The notes under the pieces are model-generated. The model did not search any database. It was not told where the DNA came from and saw nothing but the letters and a program-made list of their open reading frames with translations. Below, piece after piece: positions 1 to 9,405 of a DNA stretch of 64,000 nucleotides. Position 1 is the stretch's first letter; every line of letters begins with the position of its first letter. The translations under genes were made by a program, and so were the position numbers. The DNA is from Bacteroidota bacterium (GTDB lineage Bacteria > Bacteroidota > Bacteroidia > NS11-12g > UBA955): positions 1 to 64,000 of the forward strand of contig CAUJCT010000042.1 of assembly GCA_963169345.1 (NCBI GenBank), in the 5' to 3' direction.

Positions 1-993
1 GTGACCATCAAAGCTACTCCGGCTCCTGATTTTGCTGGTAACCTGTATTGCGCTCAGAATCCTACCAACTTCCTGAACCTGACCAACGAAGTATTGCCTA
101 GCCCTACTTACCAGTGGCAGTTCAGCGATAACTATACTTCTACTTTCAAACATGTGACCAGAACCTGGCCGTACGAAGGTCCGTTTACTGCTAAACTGAC
201 TGCTACATACTCTAATGGTTGCAGCGCTTCTGTTACCAAATCATTTACTGTTTTGCAACAGCCTAAAGCTGCTTTTGAAGTAAAAGACATCTGCGCTGGT
301 CAGAACGCCAACTTCGTCAACAAATCAACCGGCGACAGAGGCGGCATTCAGTACAACTGGGATTTCGGTAACGGTACTTTCAGTACTTTAGCTGCTCCGG
401 TTAGATTGTACAACCCAACTTCTACTACTACTTATACTGTTGCTCTGATTGCTTCATACAATGGCGGTTGCTCTGATACTGCTTTCAAAACCATCACTGT
501 CAGCGAGTCTCCAATTTGCGACTTCACTTACAAAAACCTTGGTTTGAACGGTGCTCAGTTCACCCCATCCAACAGCACTTACACCAAGTATGAGTGGTTC
601 TTTGGCGAAGGTGGTACTTCTACCACAACTTCTCCGGTATATCAGTATCTCTACACTGGTAACTTCAACGTCACCATGAGAGCTACTAATGCTGCAGGTT
701 GTTCTTGCGAAATCACCAAGCGTATCAGTGCCAATACAGGCATAGATGGTTTGTCTAACGACAATGCCATCAGCATCTATCCTAACCCTAACACCGGTTC
801 ATTCACTGTCAGCAATGCTGCCGGAAATGCCATGAAAGTTGAGGTGTTTAACATTCTGGGGGCCAAGGTTTATTCTAAAACCAGCCCTGACGGAACCATG
901 AATGTCAATCTGGAAGACAATGCCAAAGGTATTTACCTGGTGAAAGTGACCATCAATGGTGTAACTACTACACTCAAAATCACTGTCAACTAA
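1..993 (+). CDS. PKD-domain surface protein with T9SS sorting domain (5' truncated by window edge)
   Basis: The reading frame is open from base 1, so the true start lies outside; the GTG at base 1 is probably not the start. The visible 330 residues are PKD-like modules (for example the YNWDFGNG stretch near residue 118 and YEWFFGEGG near 197), followed by a C-terminal T9SS sorting domain (IYPNPNTGSFTVSN near residue 258, ending GIYLVKVTINGVTTTLKITV). Such proteins are exported by Sec, moved across the outer membrane by the type IX system and usually anchored or released at the surface. The visible part aligns end to end with the last third of the next gene. It uses a much more biased codon set (ggt, gct, act), suggesting high expression. 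A terminator follows directly. The exact ligand or role cannot be told. Confidence 0.9.
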   Translation: MTIKATPAPDFAGNLYCAQNPTNFLNLTNEVLPSPTYQWQFSDNYTSTFKHVTRTWPYEGPFTAKLTATYSNGCSASVTKSFTVLQQPKAAFEVKDICAGQNANFVNKSTGDRGGIQYNWDFGNGTFSTLAAPVRLYNPTSTTTYTVALIASYNGGCSDTAFKTITVSESPICDFTYKNLGLNGAQFTPSNSTYTKYEWFFGEGGTSTTTSPVYQYLYTGNFNVTMRATNAAGCSCEITKRISANTGIDGLSNDNAISIYPNPNTGSFTVSNAAGNAMKVEVFNILGAKVYSKTSPDGTMNVNLEDNAKGIYLVKVTINGVTTTLKITVN

Positions 994-1020
994 GAAATTA
1001 CGATTGATTCAGATAGAAAG

Positions 1021-1048
1021 AAGCTCCTCAGAAATGAGGGGCTTTTTT
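1021..1048 (+). terminator. Rho-independent terminator after the first PKD protein
   Basis: The stem AGCTCCTCA / TGAGGGGCT closes a GAAA loop and is followed by a run of T. It lies 28 bases after the stop codon of the upstream gene and separates the two PKD paralogues into different transcripts. Confidence 0.85.
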
Positions 1049-1144
1049 CATTTTACGGGTATTAAATTACCTTAGTTTTATGCGTCTAATCATAATGATT
1101 TTCAAATGATTACCTTTAGCTTTGTTTTATATTAACGAAACATC

Positions 1145-4100
1145 ATGAAACTTAAACAATCTACCTTACTAACGTTTTTATGTGTGGTGTTCATGTCGCT
1201 TACTGCAAATGGACAATCCTACTACGACGATTTTGAATCTTACATTGTGGGGAATTATTTGGGGAACTCTTCAACAAAGTGGACTACCTGGAGTTCTGCT
1301 CCCGGGACCTCAGAAGATGCTAAGATTGACACAATGAAGGCATTCAGCGGAAAGAACTCTATTTATTTTGAATCTCAATTTGGAAATGGGCCACAAGATG
1401 TGGTTTTACCATTTGGCGGAAGACATACAAGCGGACATTTTAGATTCACTTCCAGATGGTTCATCAGCAATAAAACCGGCGCTTACTTTAATTTTCAGGG
1501 AGGTGTTTCTGTTGGAAGTACGTGGGCTTTGCAGGTTTACATGTACGATGATGGAACAATTGATGTCGATGGCTATTTGTTTGGCAACTATCCACAAGGC
1601 AAATGGTTTGAATTAGTGGTAGATGTTGATCTCGATCAAGGTATATGGGAAGTATTTATTGATGGTTCATCATTGGGAACATTCAACAATTCAGTCAATG
1701 CTGTTTCCTATTTAGATATATTTCCGTTGTTCAGCGGGGGACAATTTTGGGTAGATGATGTTGGTTACTGTTTGAATAATGCCTGTTTACCAGATTTGCA
1801 ATTCCAGCAACTGACAGTGAATCCTGACCCTTTGTGCAGCAATCATTATGGAGATATCGTGCTCAAATTGCACAACAATGGACCGGACGCAGCCAAGGAT
1901 TTCAATCTGGGGGTTCAAATGGATGGTCAAAGCATGCTTGTAAAAAATGTCACACTTGGTTTGGCCAAAGGAAGAGACACCACCATTACAGTATCAGGAT
2001 TATTTAAAACAAATCAATCAGGAAGTAATCTTAGAGTGAGAGCAATGAATGTTGGGGGCGACCGCAATATACTAAACGACACTGCAGAATATTTTATAGA
2101 TGTTACACCTTCCCCTTCAGGATTTAAAATGATTCCAGGCACACCATTCCAGGGGATTAACAACTATAACAATACGGAGGATTTATTGGAAGCAGGTAAA
2201 AAGAACAGCTATCAGATAACGCCACCCAATGGATATAATAATTCAGGATTTCCAACTACCTGGACATTTAATACCATAAATGTGATGACATCAGGTGGAA
2301 TGACCTTGCCCGGAACTGCTTATCAAATGACAATGCCAACATCCGGCTCCAATGCGGTTTTCTCCATTACCGGAGATAATACATATATGGATAGTCTGTT
2401 GTTGGTACATATTGGCATTCGGAACAATGCAAGTTCATGTGATAGCGTGCTCACATATAAAATCAGAATAATTCCAACACCTGTATTGAAGTTTGGATTC
2501 CCGGCATCAATCTGTTCTGGAGATAATGTCAATTTCACCAATCAATCCTCCATACATTCAGGTACTGTAACCTTTAAATGGTATTTTGGTGATGGAGACA
2601 GTTCAGATGTCAACGAGCCGGTTCATCAATACCTCAACCCAGGTACATATAATTTAACTTTGATTGGCACTTCGTATCCTTATGGAATTGTTGTGGATAC
2701 AATAGTTAATATAGAAGTCAGTGAAATACCTGAAGCAAAATTCAGTGTTAAGAACAAATGTCAGGGACAATCTGTAGAATTTACAAATTTGAGTACCGTA
2801 GCCAATGGCACTATGACGTATGAGTGGGACTTCGGAGATGGCACAGCCTTATCAGCACAAAAAGACCCTAAGCATTTATACACCAACGTAGGCACTTATA
2901 AAGTTAAGTTAAAAGCAACTTCAAATGGTTGTTCTTCCAGCTTTGAAAGGCAGGCAATAACATTCCCAAAACCTGATGCTTTGTTTCAGGTACCCGGAGC
3001 GCCAGTTTGTGCAAACACACATATAGATTTTGTAAACAAATCCAGTATACAATTTGGAAAGGTTGGTTATTACTGGAGTTTTGGAGATGGCAATATCTCT
3101 ACAATTGAGGCAGGTGCTCACACATATACCACTGCAGGAAACTTTGACGTACGTCTGATCGCGGTTTCCGAATTTGATTGCAGAGACAGCTTTGCTCAAA
3201 GCATTACAATAAAACCTGCCCCAGTACCTGATTTCAGTGTAGACAGGCTTTGCCAAAATGACCCTACCTATTTTAAAAACCTAACGATAGAAACATTAGC
3301 TGGTCCATTTTATACATGGACTTTCAGCGACAATTTCAGCTCCAGTCAGAAAAACCTCAGCAGAACCTGGAACAACAGCGGTCCAGTGAATGCTAAACTT
3401 AAAGTTGAGTTTAGCAATGGCTGTAAAGCAGAAATTGAGAAGCACTTAGATATCCTTATTCAGCCGATTGCCAAATTCTCTGTTAAGGATATCTGCAGTG
3501 GCGAGAACGCTATTTTTGTCAATCAGTCGGAAGGCGATAAAGATGGTATAGAATACGCCTGGGATTTTGGATTAGGAGGCGGAGTCAACAACGAGAACAA
3601 TCCAATTGTACAATATAGTCCTACAAAATCAACTACCTACACAATTGCATTAGTTGCCTCTTATAAGGATGCCTGTTCAGATACTTCATTTCATGTCCTT
3701 AATGTCAGTGAAGCACCAGAATGTGATTTTGAATACACCAATCTCGGTCTAAACAAAGCCAAATTCACTCCGGGAAATTCTACTTACAGCAGCTATGAAT
3801 GGTTCTTTGGTGAAGGAGGCACATCCACTGCCGTTTCTCCTGTATATCAGTATTTGTACACCGGTAATTTCAATGTCACAATGAAGGCCACCAATTCAGC
3901 CGGTTGTACTTGTGAGATTAGCAAACACATAAGTGCCAATACAAGTATAACAAGTTTGGATAACACGACTGGAATTTTAGTTTATCCAAACCCAAACAAC
4001 GGCAACTTTACAATCAGCAATGCCAATGGGTTGGGCATGACGATAGAAGTTTACGACATACTGGGGGCTAAAATATATGAGCAGGTTACCGAATTTAGCA

Positions 4101-4198
4101 CTCAGGATGTCGATATTTCAGATTTAAGTGCAGGGGTTTATCTGGTAAAAGTGACTGTTAACGGTATAACCGAACATATCAAAATTCAAATACAGTAA
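1145..4198 (+). CDS. Multi-PKD surface protein with T9SS sorting domain
   Basis: The 1017-residue protein starts with a signal peptide (MKLKQSTLLTF through residue 23, ending ANGQ). Residues about 25-210 look like a laminin-G/jelly-roll type domain (YDDFESY near the start, FWVDDVGY near 200). A CARDB-like segment follows (about 213-320), then several PKD repeats with WYFGDG, WDFGDG and WSFGDG motifs between about 450 and 690. The last 325 residues mirror the upstream gene. It ends with a T9SS sorting domain (VYPNPNNGNFTISN). The role is extracellular: adhesion, matrix or gliding-related surface protein are all possible. A TAGCTTTG element at 1117-1124 fits the Bacteroidota -7 consensus, but I see no matching -33 box. 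A terminator follows. Confidence 0.92.
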   Translation: MKLKQSTLLTFLCVVFMSLTANGQSYYDDFESYIVGNYLGNSSTKWTTWSSAPGTSEDAKIDTMKAFSGKNSIYFESQFGNGPQDVVLPFGGRHTSGHFRFTSRWFISNKTGAYFNFQGGVSVGSTWALQVYMYDDGTIDVDGYLFGNYPQGKWFELVVDVDLDQGIWEVFIDGSSLGTFNNSVNAVSYLDIFPLFSGGQFWVDDVGYCLNNACLPDLQFQQLTVNPDPLCSNHYGDIVLKLHNNGPDAAKDFNLGVQMDGQSMLVKNVTLGLAKGRDTTITVSGLFKTNQSGSNLRVRAMNVGGDRNILNDTAEYFIDVTPSPSGFKMIPGTPFQGINNYNNTEDLLEAGKKNSYQITPPNGYNNSGFPTTWTFNTINVMTSGGMTLPGTAYQMTMPTSGSNAVFSITGDNTYMDSLLLVHIGIRNNASSCDSVLTYKIRIIPTPVLKFGFPASICSGDNVNFTNQSSIHSGTVTFKWYFGDGDSSDVNEPVHQYLNPGTYNLTLIGTSYPYGIVVDTIVNIEVSEIPEAKFSVKNKCQGQSVEFTNLSTVANGTMTYEWDFGDGTALSAQKDPKHLYTNVGTYKVKLKATSNGCSSSFERQAITFPKPDALFQVPGAPVCANTHIDFVNKSSIQFGKVGYYWSFGDGNISTIEAGAHTYTTAGNFDVRLIAVSEFDCRDSFAQSITIKPAPVPDFSVDRLCQNDPTYFKNLTIETLAGPFYTWTFSDNFSSSQKNLSRTWNNSGPVNAKLKVEFSNGCKAEIEKHLDILIQPIAKFSVKDICSGENAIFVNQSEGDKDGIEYAWDFGLGGGVNNENNPIVQYSPTKSTTYTIALVASYKDACSDTSFHVLNVSEAPECDFEYTNLGLNKAKFTPGNSTYSSYEWFFGEGGTSTAVSPVYQYLYTGNFNVTMKATNSAGCTCEISKHISANTSITSLDNTTGILVYPNPNNGNFTISNANGLGMTIEVYDILGAKIYEQVTEFSTQDVDISDLSAGVYLVKVTVNGITEHIKIQIQ

Positions 4199-4226
4199 AA
4201 CCTTCTATTATTCTATTCATAAACGT

Positions 4227-4255
4227 AAAAGTCTCACAGAAATGTGGGACTTTTT
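4227..4255 (+). terminator. Rho-independent terminator after the second PKD protein
   Basis: The perfect stem GTCTCACA / TGTGGGAC (with one G-T pair) closes a GAAA loop and is flanked by A-run and T-run, so it could act in both directions. It has the same GAAA loop as the terminator of the upstream paralogue. Confidence 0.85.
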
Positions 4256-4287
4256 CATTTGGTATTAATTTTGAATATTTGCAGAGT

Positions 4288-4767
4288 ATGAGGTATTGGA
4301 TGATTTTGCTGATGTTGATGCTGAGTTTGGCATTTACAAAAAAAGAAGACAGGAATAAAGATTTCAGAATACTATCAGCGAGTATTCAGACCAGTTATGG
4401 AGGAGCCGCAGGAAGTGGAAGTGTTTCAACGTATACGATCAGATTGAAAGCGCGCCGAAGTTTTGTATTAAATTGCGATAGCGGTTACGCAGCAGGTCGA
4501 AAATCGCAACTTTATGTAATGGCAGACAGTATACAGATGGTAAGCAGTAAAAAGGTGAAGTGCGGTGAGGAGGTAATATTGAAGTTCAGCATACAGGATG
4601 AGGTATATTTAGGAGGAGGTGATTATCAGATGGTCATTCCGGGCAGTGATTCGAGTGCAATACCAATTATGAGCAAGACCGGGGTAGCGATTCGTTACAG
4701 CGGAGGAAAAAATAAACTCATGGCTATCAATAAATTAAGTATCTCAACCCCTATTTACGCACCATAA
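4288..4767 (+). CDS. Small secreted protein of unknown function
   Basis: The ATG at 4288 is chosen over an in-frame TTG nine bases upstream, because a TAATTTTG -7 promoter element sits at 4266-4273 and the ATG gives a compact signal peptide (MRYWMILLMLMLSLAF). The mature part of about 140 residues is beta-rich, with two cysteines (in VLNCDSGY and KVKCGEEV) that may form a disulfide. I do not recognise a family. It lies between the T9SS proteins and the ribosomal protein genes and is probably transcribed alone. Confidence 0.7.
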   Translation: MRYWMILLMLMLSLAFTKKEDRNKDFRILSASIQTSYGGAAGSGSVSTYTIRLKARRSFVLNCDSGYAAGRKSQLYVMADSIQMVSSKKVKCGEEVILKFSIQDEVYLGGGDYQMVIPGSDSSAIPIMSKTGVAIRYSGGKNKLMAINKLSISTPIYAP

Positions 4768-4822
4768 AAAGCTTGATTTAAATCACAAAAAAGTCCACAA
4801 TTGAAATATTTTGGACATTAAG

Positions 4823-4853
4823 TTTGTAAATACGCACAAAAGATGTAATTTTG
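4823..4853 (+). promoter_or_regulatory. Bacteroidota-type promoter for rplU-rpmA
   Basis: TTTG at 4823-4826 and TAATTTTG at 4846-4853 are separated by 19 bases, a full match to the Bacteroidota sigma-ABfr consensus TTTG-N17-23-TAnnTTTG. Transcription would start near 4858-4860, giving a leader of about 15 bases before rplU. Confidence 0.8.
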
Positions 4854-4874
4854 CAGTCCTAATTTTTAAAAAGC

Positions 4875-5186
4875 ATGTACGCTATTGTAGAGATTGCAGG
4901 GAAGCAATTTAAAGTTGAGAAAGACAAATACATTTACACTCATCGTTTGAGTGGTGATGCTGGTTCATCTATCACATTTGACAAGGTGATGTTGGTAGAC
5001 AACAGTGGTAAAGTATCCGTTGGACTTCCAAGCATAAAAGGTGCGACAGTAACCGGCAAGGTATTGGAGCATTTGAGAGATGACAAAGTGATTGTATTCA
5101 AGAAGAAGCGCAGAAAAGGGTACAAGAAGAGAAACGGACACAGACAGTATATGTCAAAAGTGTTAATCGAATCCATCAACGCATAA
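4875..5186 (+). CDS. rplU: 50S ribosomal protein L21
   Basis: The 103-residue product has the L21 signature MYAIVEIAGKQFKV at the start and the basic segment VFKKKRRKGYKKRNGHRQ near residue 75, and is of normal length. L21 binds 23S rRNA in the large subunit. It forms a two-gene unit with rpmA, 14 bases downstream, as in most bacteria. Confidence 0.98.
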   Translation: MYAIVEIAGKQFKVEKDKYIYTHRLSGDAGSSITFDKVMLVDNSGKVSVGLPSIKGATVTGKVLEHLRDDKVIVFKKKRRKGYKKRNGHRQYMSKVLIESINA

Positions 5187-5200
5187 AAAAATAAGAAGAA

Positions 5201-5461
5201 ATGGCACATAAGAAAGGCGCAGGTAGTTCCAAGAACGGTCGTGAGTCACACAGTAAAAGACTCGGTGTAAAAATTTATGGTGGACAGGTTATCAAAGCCG
5301 GTAACATCATAGTTCGTCAAAGAGGCACCAAGCATCATCCGTCAGAAAACGTAGGCATGGGTAAAGATCACACCTTGTTTGCATTGACCGATGGTATCGT
5401 AAAATTCACCAAAACTAGAAACAACAGATCATTTGTTTCTGTAGTACAAGCAGAAGCATAA
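5201..5461 (+). CDS. rpmA: 50S ribosomal protein L27
   Basis: The 86-residue product starts [16 protein letters not shown], the conserved L27 N-terminal tail that reaches the peptidyl-transferase centre, followed by [10 protein letters not shown]. There is no N-terminal cleavable extension of the kind found in Firmicutes. It is co-transcribed with rplU and followed after 11 bases by rpsO. Confidence 0.98.
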   Translation: MAHKKGAGSSKNGRESHSKRLGVKIYGGQVIKAGNIIVRQRGTKHHPSENVGMGKDHTLFALTDGIVKFTKTRNNRSFVSVVQAEA

Positions 5462-5472
5462 TTTATAAGACC

Positions 5473-5742
5473 ATGCATTTATCAACACAAGAAAAGAAAG
5501 ATATTTTCAAGAAATTTGGCGGTTCAGAAACCAATACTGGTTCAACTGAAGCTCAGATTGCCATGTTCACTGAAAGAATCAACTTTATCACTCAGCATTT
5601 GAAAGTTAATCCAAAAGATTTTGCTTCTGAATTGAGTCTGGTTAAGTTGGTAGGTAAGAGAAGATCTTTGCTCGACTACTTGTCAAAGCAAGATATCTTC
5701 AAATATCGTGAACTAATCAAAACTCTGGGAATCAGAAAGTAA
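5473..5742 (+). CDS. rpsO: 30S ribosomal protein S15
   Basis: The 89-residue product has the S15 motifs GSTEAQIAMFTERI and KRRSLLDYL. S15 binds the central domain of 16S rRNA early in 30S assembly. It follows rpmA closely and is separated from pnp by a terminator, keeping the common rpsO-pnp neighbourhood. Confidence 0.98.
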   Translation: MHLSTQEKKDIFKKFGGSETNTGSTEAQIAMFTERINFITQHLKVNPKDFASELSLVKLVGKRRSLLDYLSKQDIFKYRELIKTLGIRK

Positions 5743-5771
5743 TCTCCTAATTTTACATACATCTTATTTGA

Positions 5772-5799
5772 AAGCCCCCGATTTTCGAGGGCTTTTTTT
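5772..5799 (+). terminator. Rho-independent terminator between rpsO and pnp
   Basis: The stem AAGCCCCCG / CGAGGGCTT, with one mismatch, closes an ATTTT loop and runs into a T-tract. It ends the rplU-rpmA-rpsO unit. Confidence 0.8.
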
Positions 5800-5861
5800 G
5801 CTTTTTTGAAAAAGCATACCAATACAAATATATAGTTAAGTCATAACCTCTAATTACATTT

Positions 5862-8042
5862 ATGTCAAACAAACCCGCAGGATTTAGAAGCTCTCTCATG
5901 ATGAGCAATGGTAAATCCATCGAACTCGAAACAGGTATTCTCGCAAAACAAGCCGACGGTAGTGTCGTTCTCAAACATGGAGATACCATGATTTTAGCCA
6001 CCGTTGTATCCAATAAAGAAGCTAAAGAAAATGTCGATTTCCTTCCACTTAGCGTCGATTATCAAGAAAAATTCGCATCAGTAGGTCGTATCCCTGGTAG
6101 CTTTCACCGCCGTGAAGCTAAATTAAGCGATTACGAAGTACTCGTCAGCCGTATCGTTGACCGCGCTTTGCGTCCCCTTTTCCCTGACAATTACCACTCC
6201 GATACTCAGGTAAACCTGATGTTGATGAGTAGCGATAAAAACTTCCCGCCTGATTGCCTCGTTGGCTTAGCAGCTTCTGCTGCACTTATGGTGAGCGATA
6301 TCCCTTTCCTGGGACCAATCTCTGAGGTGAGAGTTGCAAAAATCAATGGTCAGCTTTTCATTAACCCAAGTGAATCTGAACTGGAAAACGCCAGCCTCGA
6401 ACTTATCGTTTCAGGTACAGAACACGATATCAATATGGTGGAAGGTGAATGCTCTGAAATCAGCGAAGTTGAAATGCTCGAAGCACTTAAATTTGCTCAC
6501 GAAGCCATCAAACAACAATGTAAACTGCAGTGGGACCTTTGCAATGCAATGGGTGGAAGAAAACCTGCCCGCGAATACAACCACGAAAACAATGATGAAG
6601 AACTCAGAAAAAAAATCTGGGATTTAACTTATAACCGTGTTTATGAAATAGCAAAAAGTGGTTTGCCTAAATCTGAAAGATCAGAAAAATTCAAAGCCAT
6701 TATTAAAGAATATCTCGATACACTTACTGAAGATGAGCTTAAAGCTCAGGAATTCCTGGCTAAAAAATACTACCACGATGTAGAAAAAGAAGCCATGCGC
6801 AGAATGATTGTTGATGAGAAAATTCGTTTGGATGGTCGTAAACAGGATGAGGTTAGACCTATCTGGACAGAGGTAGATTACTTACCTGCTGCTCATGGTT
6901 CTGCTATTTTCTCAAGAGGTGAAACACAATCTATAACAACAGTTACTTTAGGAGGTAAACTCGATGAGCAATTATTAGATGCTCCAATGCTTTCAGGATA
7001 TTCCCGTTTGATGTTGCACTATAATTTCCCTGCTTATTCTACAGGTGAAGTAAGACCAAACAGAGGTCCGGGCAGAAGAGAAATCGGTCACGGTAATCTG
7101 GCTTTGAGAGGACTTAAAAAAGCATTACCTGGCGATGAAGAAAATCCTTATGTTATTCGTATTGTAAGTGATATTCTCGAATCCAACGGTTCATCTTCAA
7201 TGGCTACAGTTTGCGCAGGCAGCTTGGCCTTAATGGATGCTGGTATTAAACTTAGAGGCGGTGTAAGTGGTGTTGCTATGGGACTTATCAATGATGAGAA
7301 AACCGGCAAATACAGCATCTTAACAGATATTCTTGGAGATGAAGACCACCTTGGAGATATGGACTTTAAAGTTGTAGGTACTGCAAAAGGTATCACTGCT
7401 TGCCAAATGGATATCAAGATCAACGGATTGAAATGGGAAATGGTTGAAGAAGCTCTTGAACAAGCAAGAAAAGGCAGAGCCCATATTCTCAATGAAATGA
7501 ATAAAACCCTGACCGAACCTAAGAGTGATTACAAACCACATACACCAAGAATTGAGCGTATCATCATCGAAAAAGATATGATAGGTGCAGTTATCGGACC
7601 AGGTGGTAAAGTCATTCAAGGTATTCAAAAAGATACTGGTACTACTATTTCAATAACTGAAGTAGATAATACAGGTATCGTAGAAATTCTATCACAGGAT
7701 GCTCCAAGCATGGATGCTGCAAAACGCATTATTAAAGGCATAGTAGCTGTTCCGGAAATTGGAGAAGTATACGAAGGTAAAGTGAAGAGTATAGTTGATT
7801 TCGGTGCATTTATTGAGATACTTCCAGGTAAAGACGGTCTGTTGCACATCAGTGAAATAGATTGGAAACGCCTGAATAAAATGGATGGAATTTTCAAAGA
7901 AGGTGATATCGTTAAAGTCAAGTTAATTGACGTTGACAAGAAAACCGGTAAACTCAGACTTTCAAGAAAAGTATTGTTGCCAAAACCTCCTGCAGAGGAA
8001 AGCAAAGGCAAAACTGAAGGTCAGGCAGAAAACAACGCATAA
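5862..8042 (+). CDS. pnp: Polyribonucleotide nucleotidyltransferase (PNPase)
   Basis: The enzyme degrades RNA 3' to 5' by phosphorolysis and is a core part of RNA turnover. The 726 residues hold the full layout: first RNase PH domain (about 15-150, with [13 protein letters not shown] near 75), helical linker, second RNase PH domain (about 325-555, with [10 protein letters not shown] near 401 and the metal/phosphate region [12 protein letters not shown] near 492), KH domain with IGPGGKVIQ near 577, and S1 domain at about 635-705 ([19 protein letters not shown]). The length is normal. The ATG start follows an AT-rich leader. A terminator lies just downstream. Confidence 0.98.
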   Translation: MSNKPAGFRSSLMMSNGKSIELETGILAKQADGSVVLKHGDTMILATVVSNKEAKENVDFLPLSVDYQEKFASVGRIPGSFHRREAKLSDYEVLVSRIVDRALRPLFPDNYHSDTQVNLMLMSSDKNFPPDCLVGLAASAALMVSDIPFLGPISEVRVAKINGQLFINPSESELENASLELIVSGTEHDINMVEGECSEISEVEMLEALKFAHEAIKQQCKLQWDLCNAMGGRKPAREYNHENNDEELRKKIWDLTYNRVYEIAKSGLPKSERSEKFKAIIKEYLDTLTEDELKAQEFLAKKYYHDVEKEAMRRMIVDEKIRLDGRKQDEVRPIWTEVDYLPAAHGSAIFSRGETQSITTVTLGGKLDEQLLDAPMLSGYSRLMLHYNFPAYSTGEVRPNRGPGRREIGHGNLALRGLKKALPGDEENPYVIRIVSDILESNGSSSMATVCAGSLALMDAGIKLRGGVSGVAMGLINDEKTGKYSILTDILGDEDHLGDMDFKVVGTAKGITACQMDIKINGLKWEMVEEALEQARKGRAHILNEMNKTLTEPKSDYKPHTPRIERIIIEKDMIGAVIGPGGKVIQGIQKDTGTTISITEVDNTGIVEILSQDAPSMDAAKRIIKGIVAVPEIGEVYEGKVKSIVDFGAFIEILPGKDGLLHISEIDWKRLNKMDGIFKEGDIVKVKLIDVDKKTGKLRLSRKVLLPKPPAEESKGKTEGQAENNA

Positions 8043-8060
8043 TTTAATTGCAACATATAG

Positions 8061-8090
8061 AACGGCTCTTAAAAGGGGCCGTTTTTTTTT
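8061..8090 (+). terminator. Rho-independent terminator after pnp
   Basis: The stem AACGGCTC / GGGGCCGTT, with G-T pairing, is followed by an uninterrupted run of about ten T. It lies about 20 bases after the pnp stop. Confidence 0.85.
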
Positions 8091-8189
8091 GCAGTTCACA
8101 AAAAATACCTGGCATTTGGATTGAAATATTAAAAGTTTCGGTTGAGAGGGCTTTTATTTTCTCAATAAAGCTTTAATTTGTACTCGATT

Positions 8190-8756
8190 TTGAACAAAGT
8201 AATCATTTTCTCGGCACCATCAGGAAGTGGCAAGACAACAGTGGTAAATCATTTGCTATCTGTCATGCCCGAACTTGGATTCTCAGTTTCGGCTACGACA
8301 AGAAAACCTCGCCCTCATGAAGTCAATGGCCGAGAATACTATTTTCTGGAAGAAAGTGATTTCAGAAAAAAAATTGAAAACAATGAATTTTTAGAACACG
8401 AGGAAGTTTACCGAGGTATCTTGTACGGAACATTGAAAAGTGAAGTACAAAGGCTCTGGGAACAAGGGAAAACGGTCATTTTTGATGTTGATGTTGCCGG
8501 TGGATTAAGAATAAAAAAAGAGTTTGGTGAAAATGCGTTGTCAATCTTTTTAAGGCCTCCCAGCATAGAAGTGTTGATGGACCGTTTGAGAAAAAGAAGT
8601 ACAGAAGTGGAGCATCAATTACAAATGCGAATTGAAAAAGCTCAACTTGAATTACAATTTGAAAATCAATACGATGTTGTCCTCATCAACGATCAATTAG
8701 AAGAGACTCTGGCTAAAGCCGAACATATCGTTCGAAACTTCATACAAAGTGAATGA
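8190..8756 (+). CDS. gmk: Guanylate kinase, TTG start
   Basis: The enzyme phosphorylates GMP to GDP. It shows the P-loop FSAPSGSGKTTVV at the N-terminus, the GMP-binding segment SATTRKPRPHEVNGREYYF, and the IFDVDVAGG core motif. No ATG lies between the upstream in-frame stop (8166-8168) and the P-loop. TTG codons at 8178 and 8190 are the only ordinary candidates; 8190 gives MNKVIIFSAPSGSGKT, matching the usual N-terminal spacing, so I use it (188 residues). The stop overlaps the nadD start by four bases (ATGA), so the two are translationally coupled. Confidence 0.95.
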   Translation: MNKVIIFSAPSGSGKTTVVNHLLSVMPELGFSVSATTRKPRPHEVNGREYYFLEESDFRKKIENNEFLEHEEVYRGILYGTLKSEVQRLWEQGKTVIFDVDVAGGLRIKKEFGENALSIFLRPPSIEVLMDRLRKRSTEVEHQLQMRIEKAQLELQFENQYDVVLINDQLEETLAKAEHIVRNFIQSE

Positions 8757-9316
8757 AAACCGGACTGTTTTTTGGCTCATTTAATCCCATCCATATTGGG
8801 CATTTAAACATTGCTCAGTATATCATTAATGAGACGGATATAGAGAAAGTTCTGTTTGTTGTTTCACCACAGAATCCATTTAAATCTGAAAATGAATTAT
8901 GGCCATTTAACAAACGATTTGAATTGGTCAAAAAATCAATTGAAGGGAATCCTGATTTCGATGTAACGGATATTGAGTTGCAATTGCCTTTACCTTCCTA
9001 TACCTCACAAACTCTGGAAGCTCTGGAGAACCTCAATCAGAGTCACCAATACAGCATTATAATGGGTTCGGATACCTTAACCGGCTTAGATAAATGGAAA
9101 CATCCCGAAAAGATACTGTCCTACCCTATTTTGGTTTATCCGCGCAACAAGGAATTAAACAATCCATTTAATGACAGGACAAACATACGGATATTGCCAT
9201 GTCCCATACTGGAAATATCAGCTACTAAAATTCGGGAGAACTTAAAATCAGGAAAATCTGTGCGCTACCAAGTATCCGATGCGATACTGGATGAGCTCAA
9301 CAACCTGCATTATTAG
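8753..9316 (+). CDS. nadD: Nicotinate-nucleotide adenylyltransferase
   Basis: NadD joins ATP and nicotinate mononucleotide to make deamido-NAD. The 187-residue protein has the nucleotidyltransferase signature GLFFGSFNPIHIGHLNIA, the substrate loop LPSYTSQTLEAL, and the second ATP-binding motif EISATKIRENL. The start ATG overlaps the gmk stop, an arrangement common in Bacteroidota. Confidence 0.96.
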   Translation: MKTGLFFGSFNPIHIGHLNIAQYIINETDIEKVLFVVSPQNPFKSENELWPFNKRFELVKKSIEGNPDFDVTDIELQLPLPSYTSQTLEALENLNQSHQYSIIMGSDTLTGLDKWKHPEKILSYPILVYPRNKELNNPFNDRTNIRILPCPILEISATKIRENLKSGKSVRYQVSDAILDELNNLHY

Positions 9317-9369
9317 CCAGATTCGTTTTCATCTGCAGACAAATCAATTTACGCTTTCAATATCCATTA

Positions 9370-9401
9370 TTTGCAATTCACCTAAAGCTAAGTTAAGTTT
9401 G
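9370..9401 (+). promoter_or_regulatory. Bacteroidota-type promoter directly before the CCG-domain gene
   Basis: TTTG at 9370-9373 and TAAGTTTG at 9394-9401 are 20 bases apart and match the phylum consensus. The ATG of the next gene is at 9406, only four bases after the -7 element, so the transcript would have almost no leader. Confidence 0.7.
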
Positions 9402-9405
9402 CAGT

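Noticed and set aside
2921..3256. 111-codon minus-strand frame within the PKD protein
   Set aside because: It is a shadow of the strongly supported plus-strand frame.
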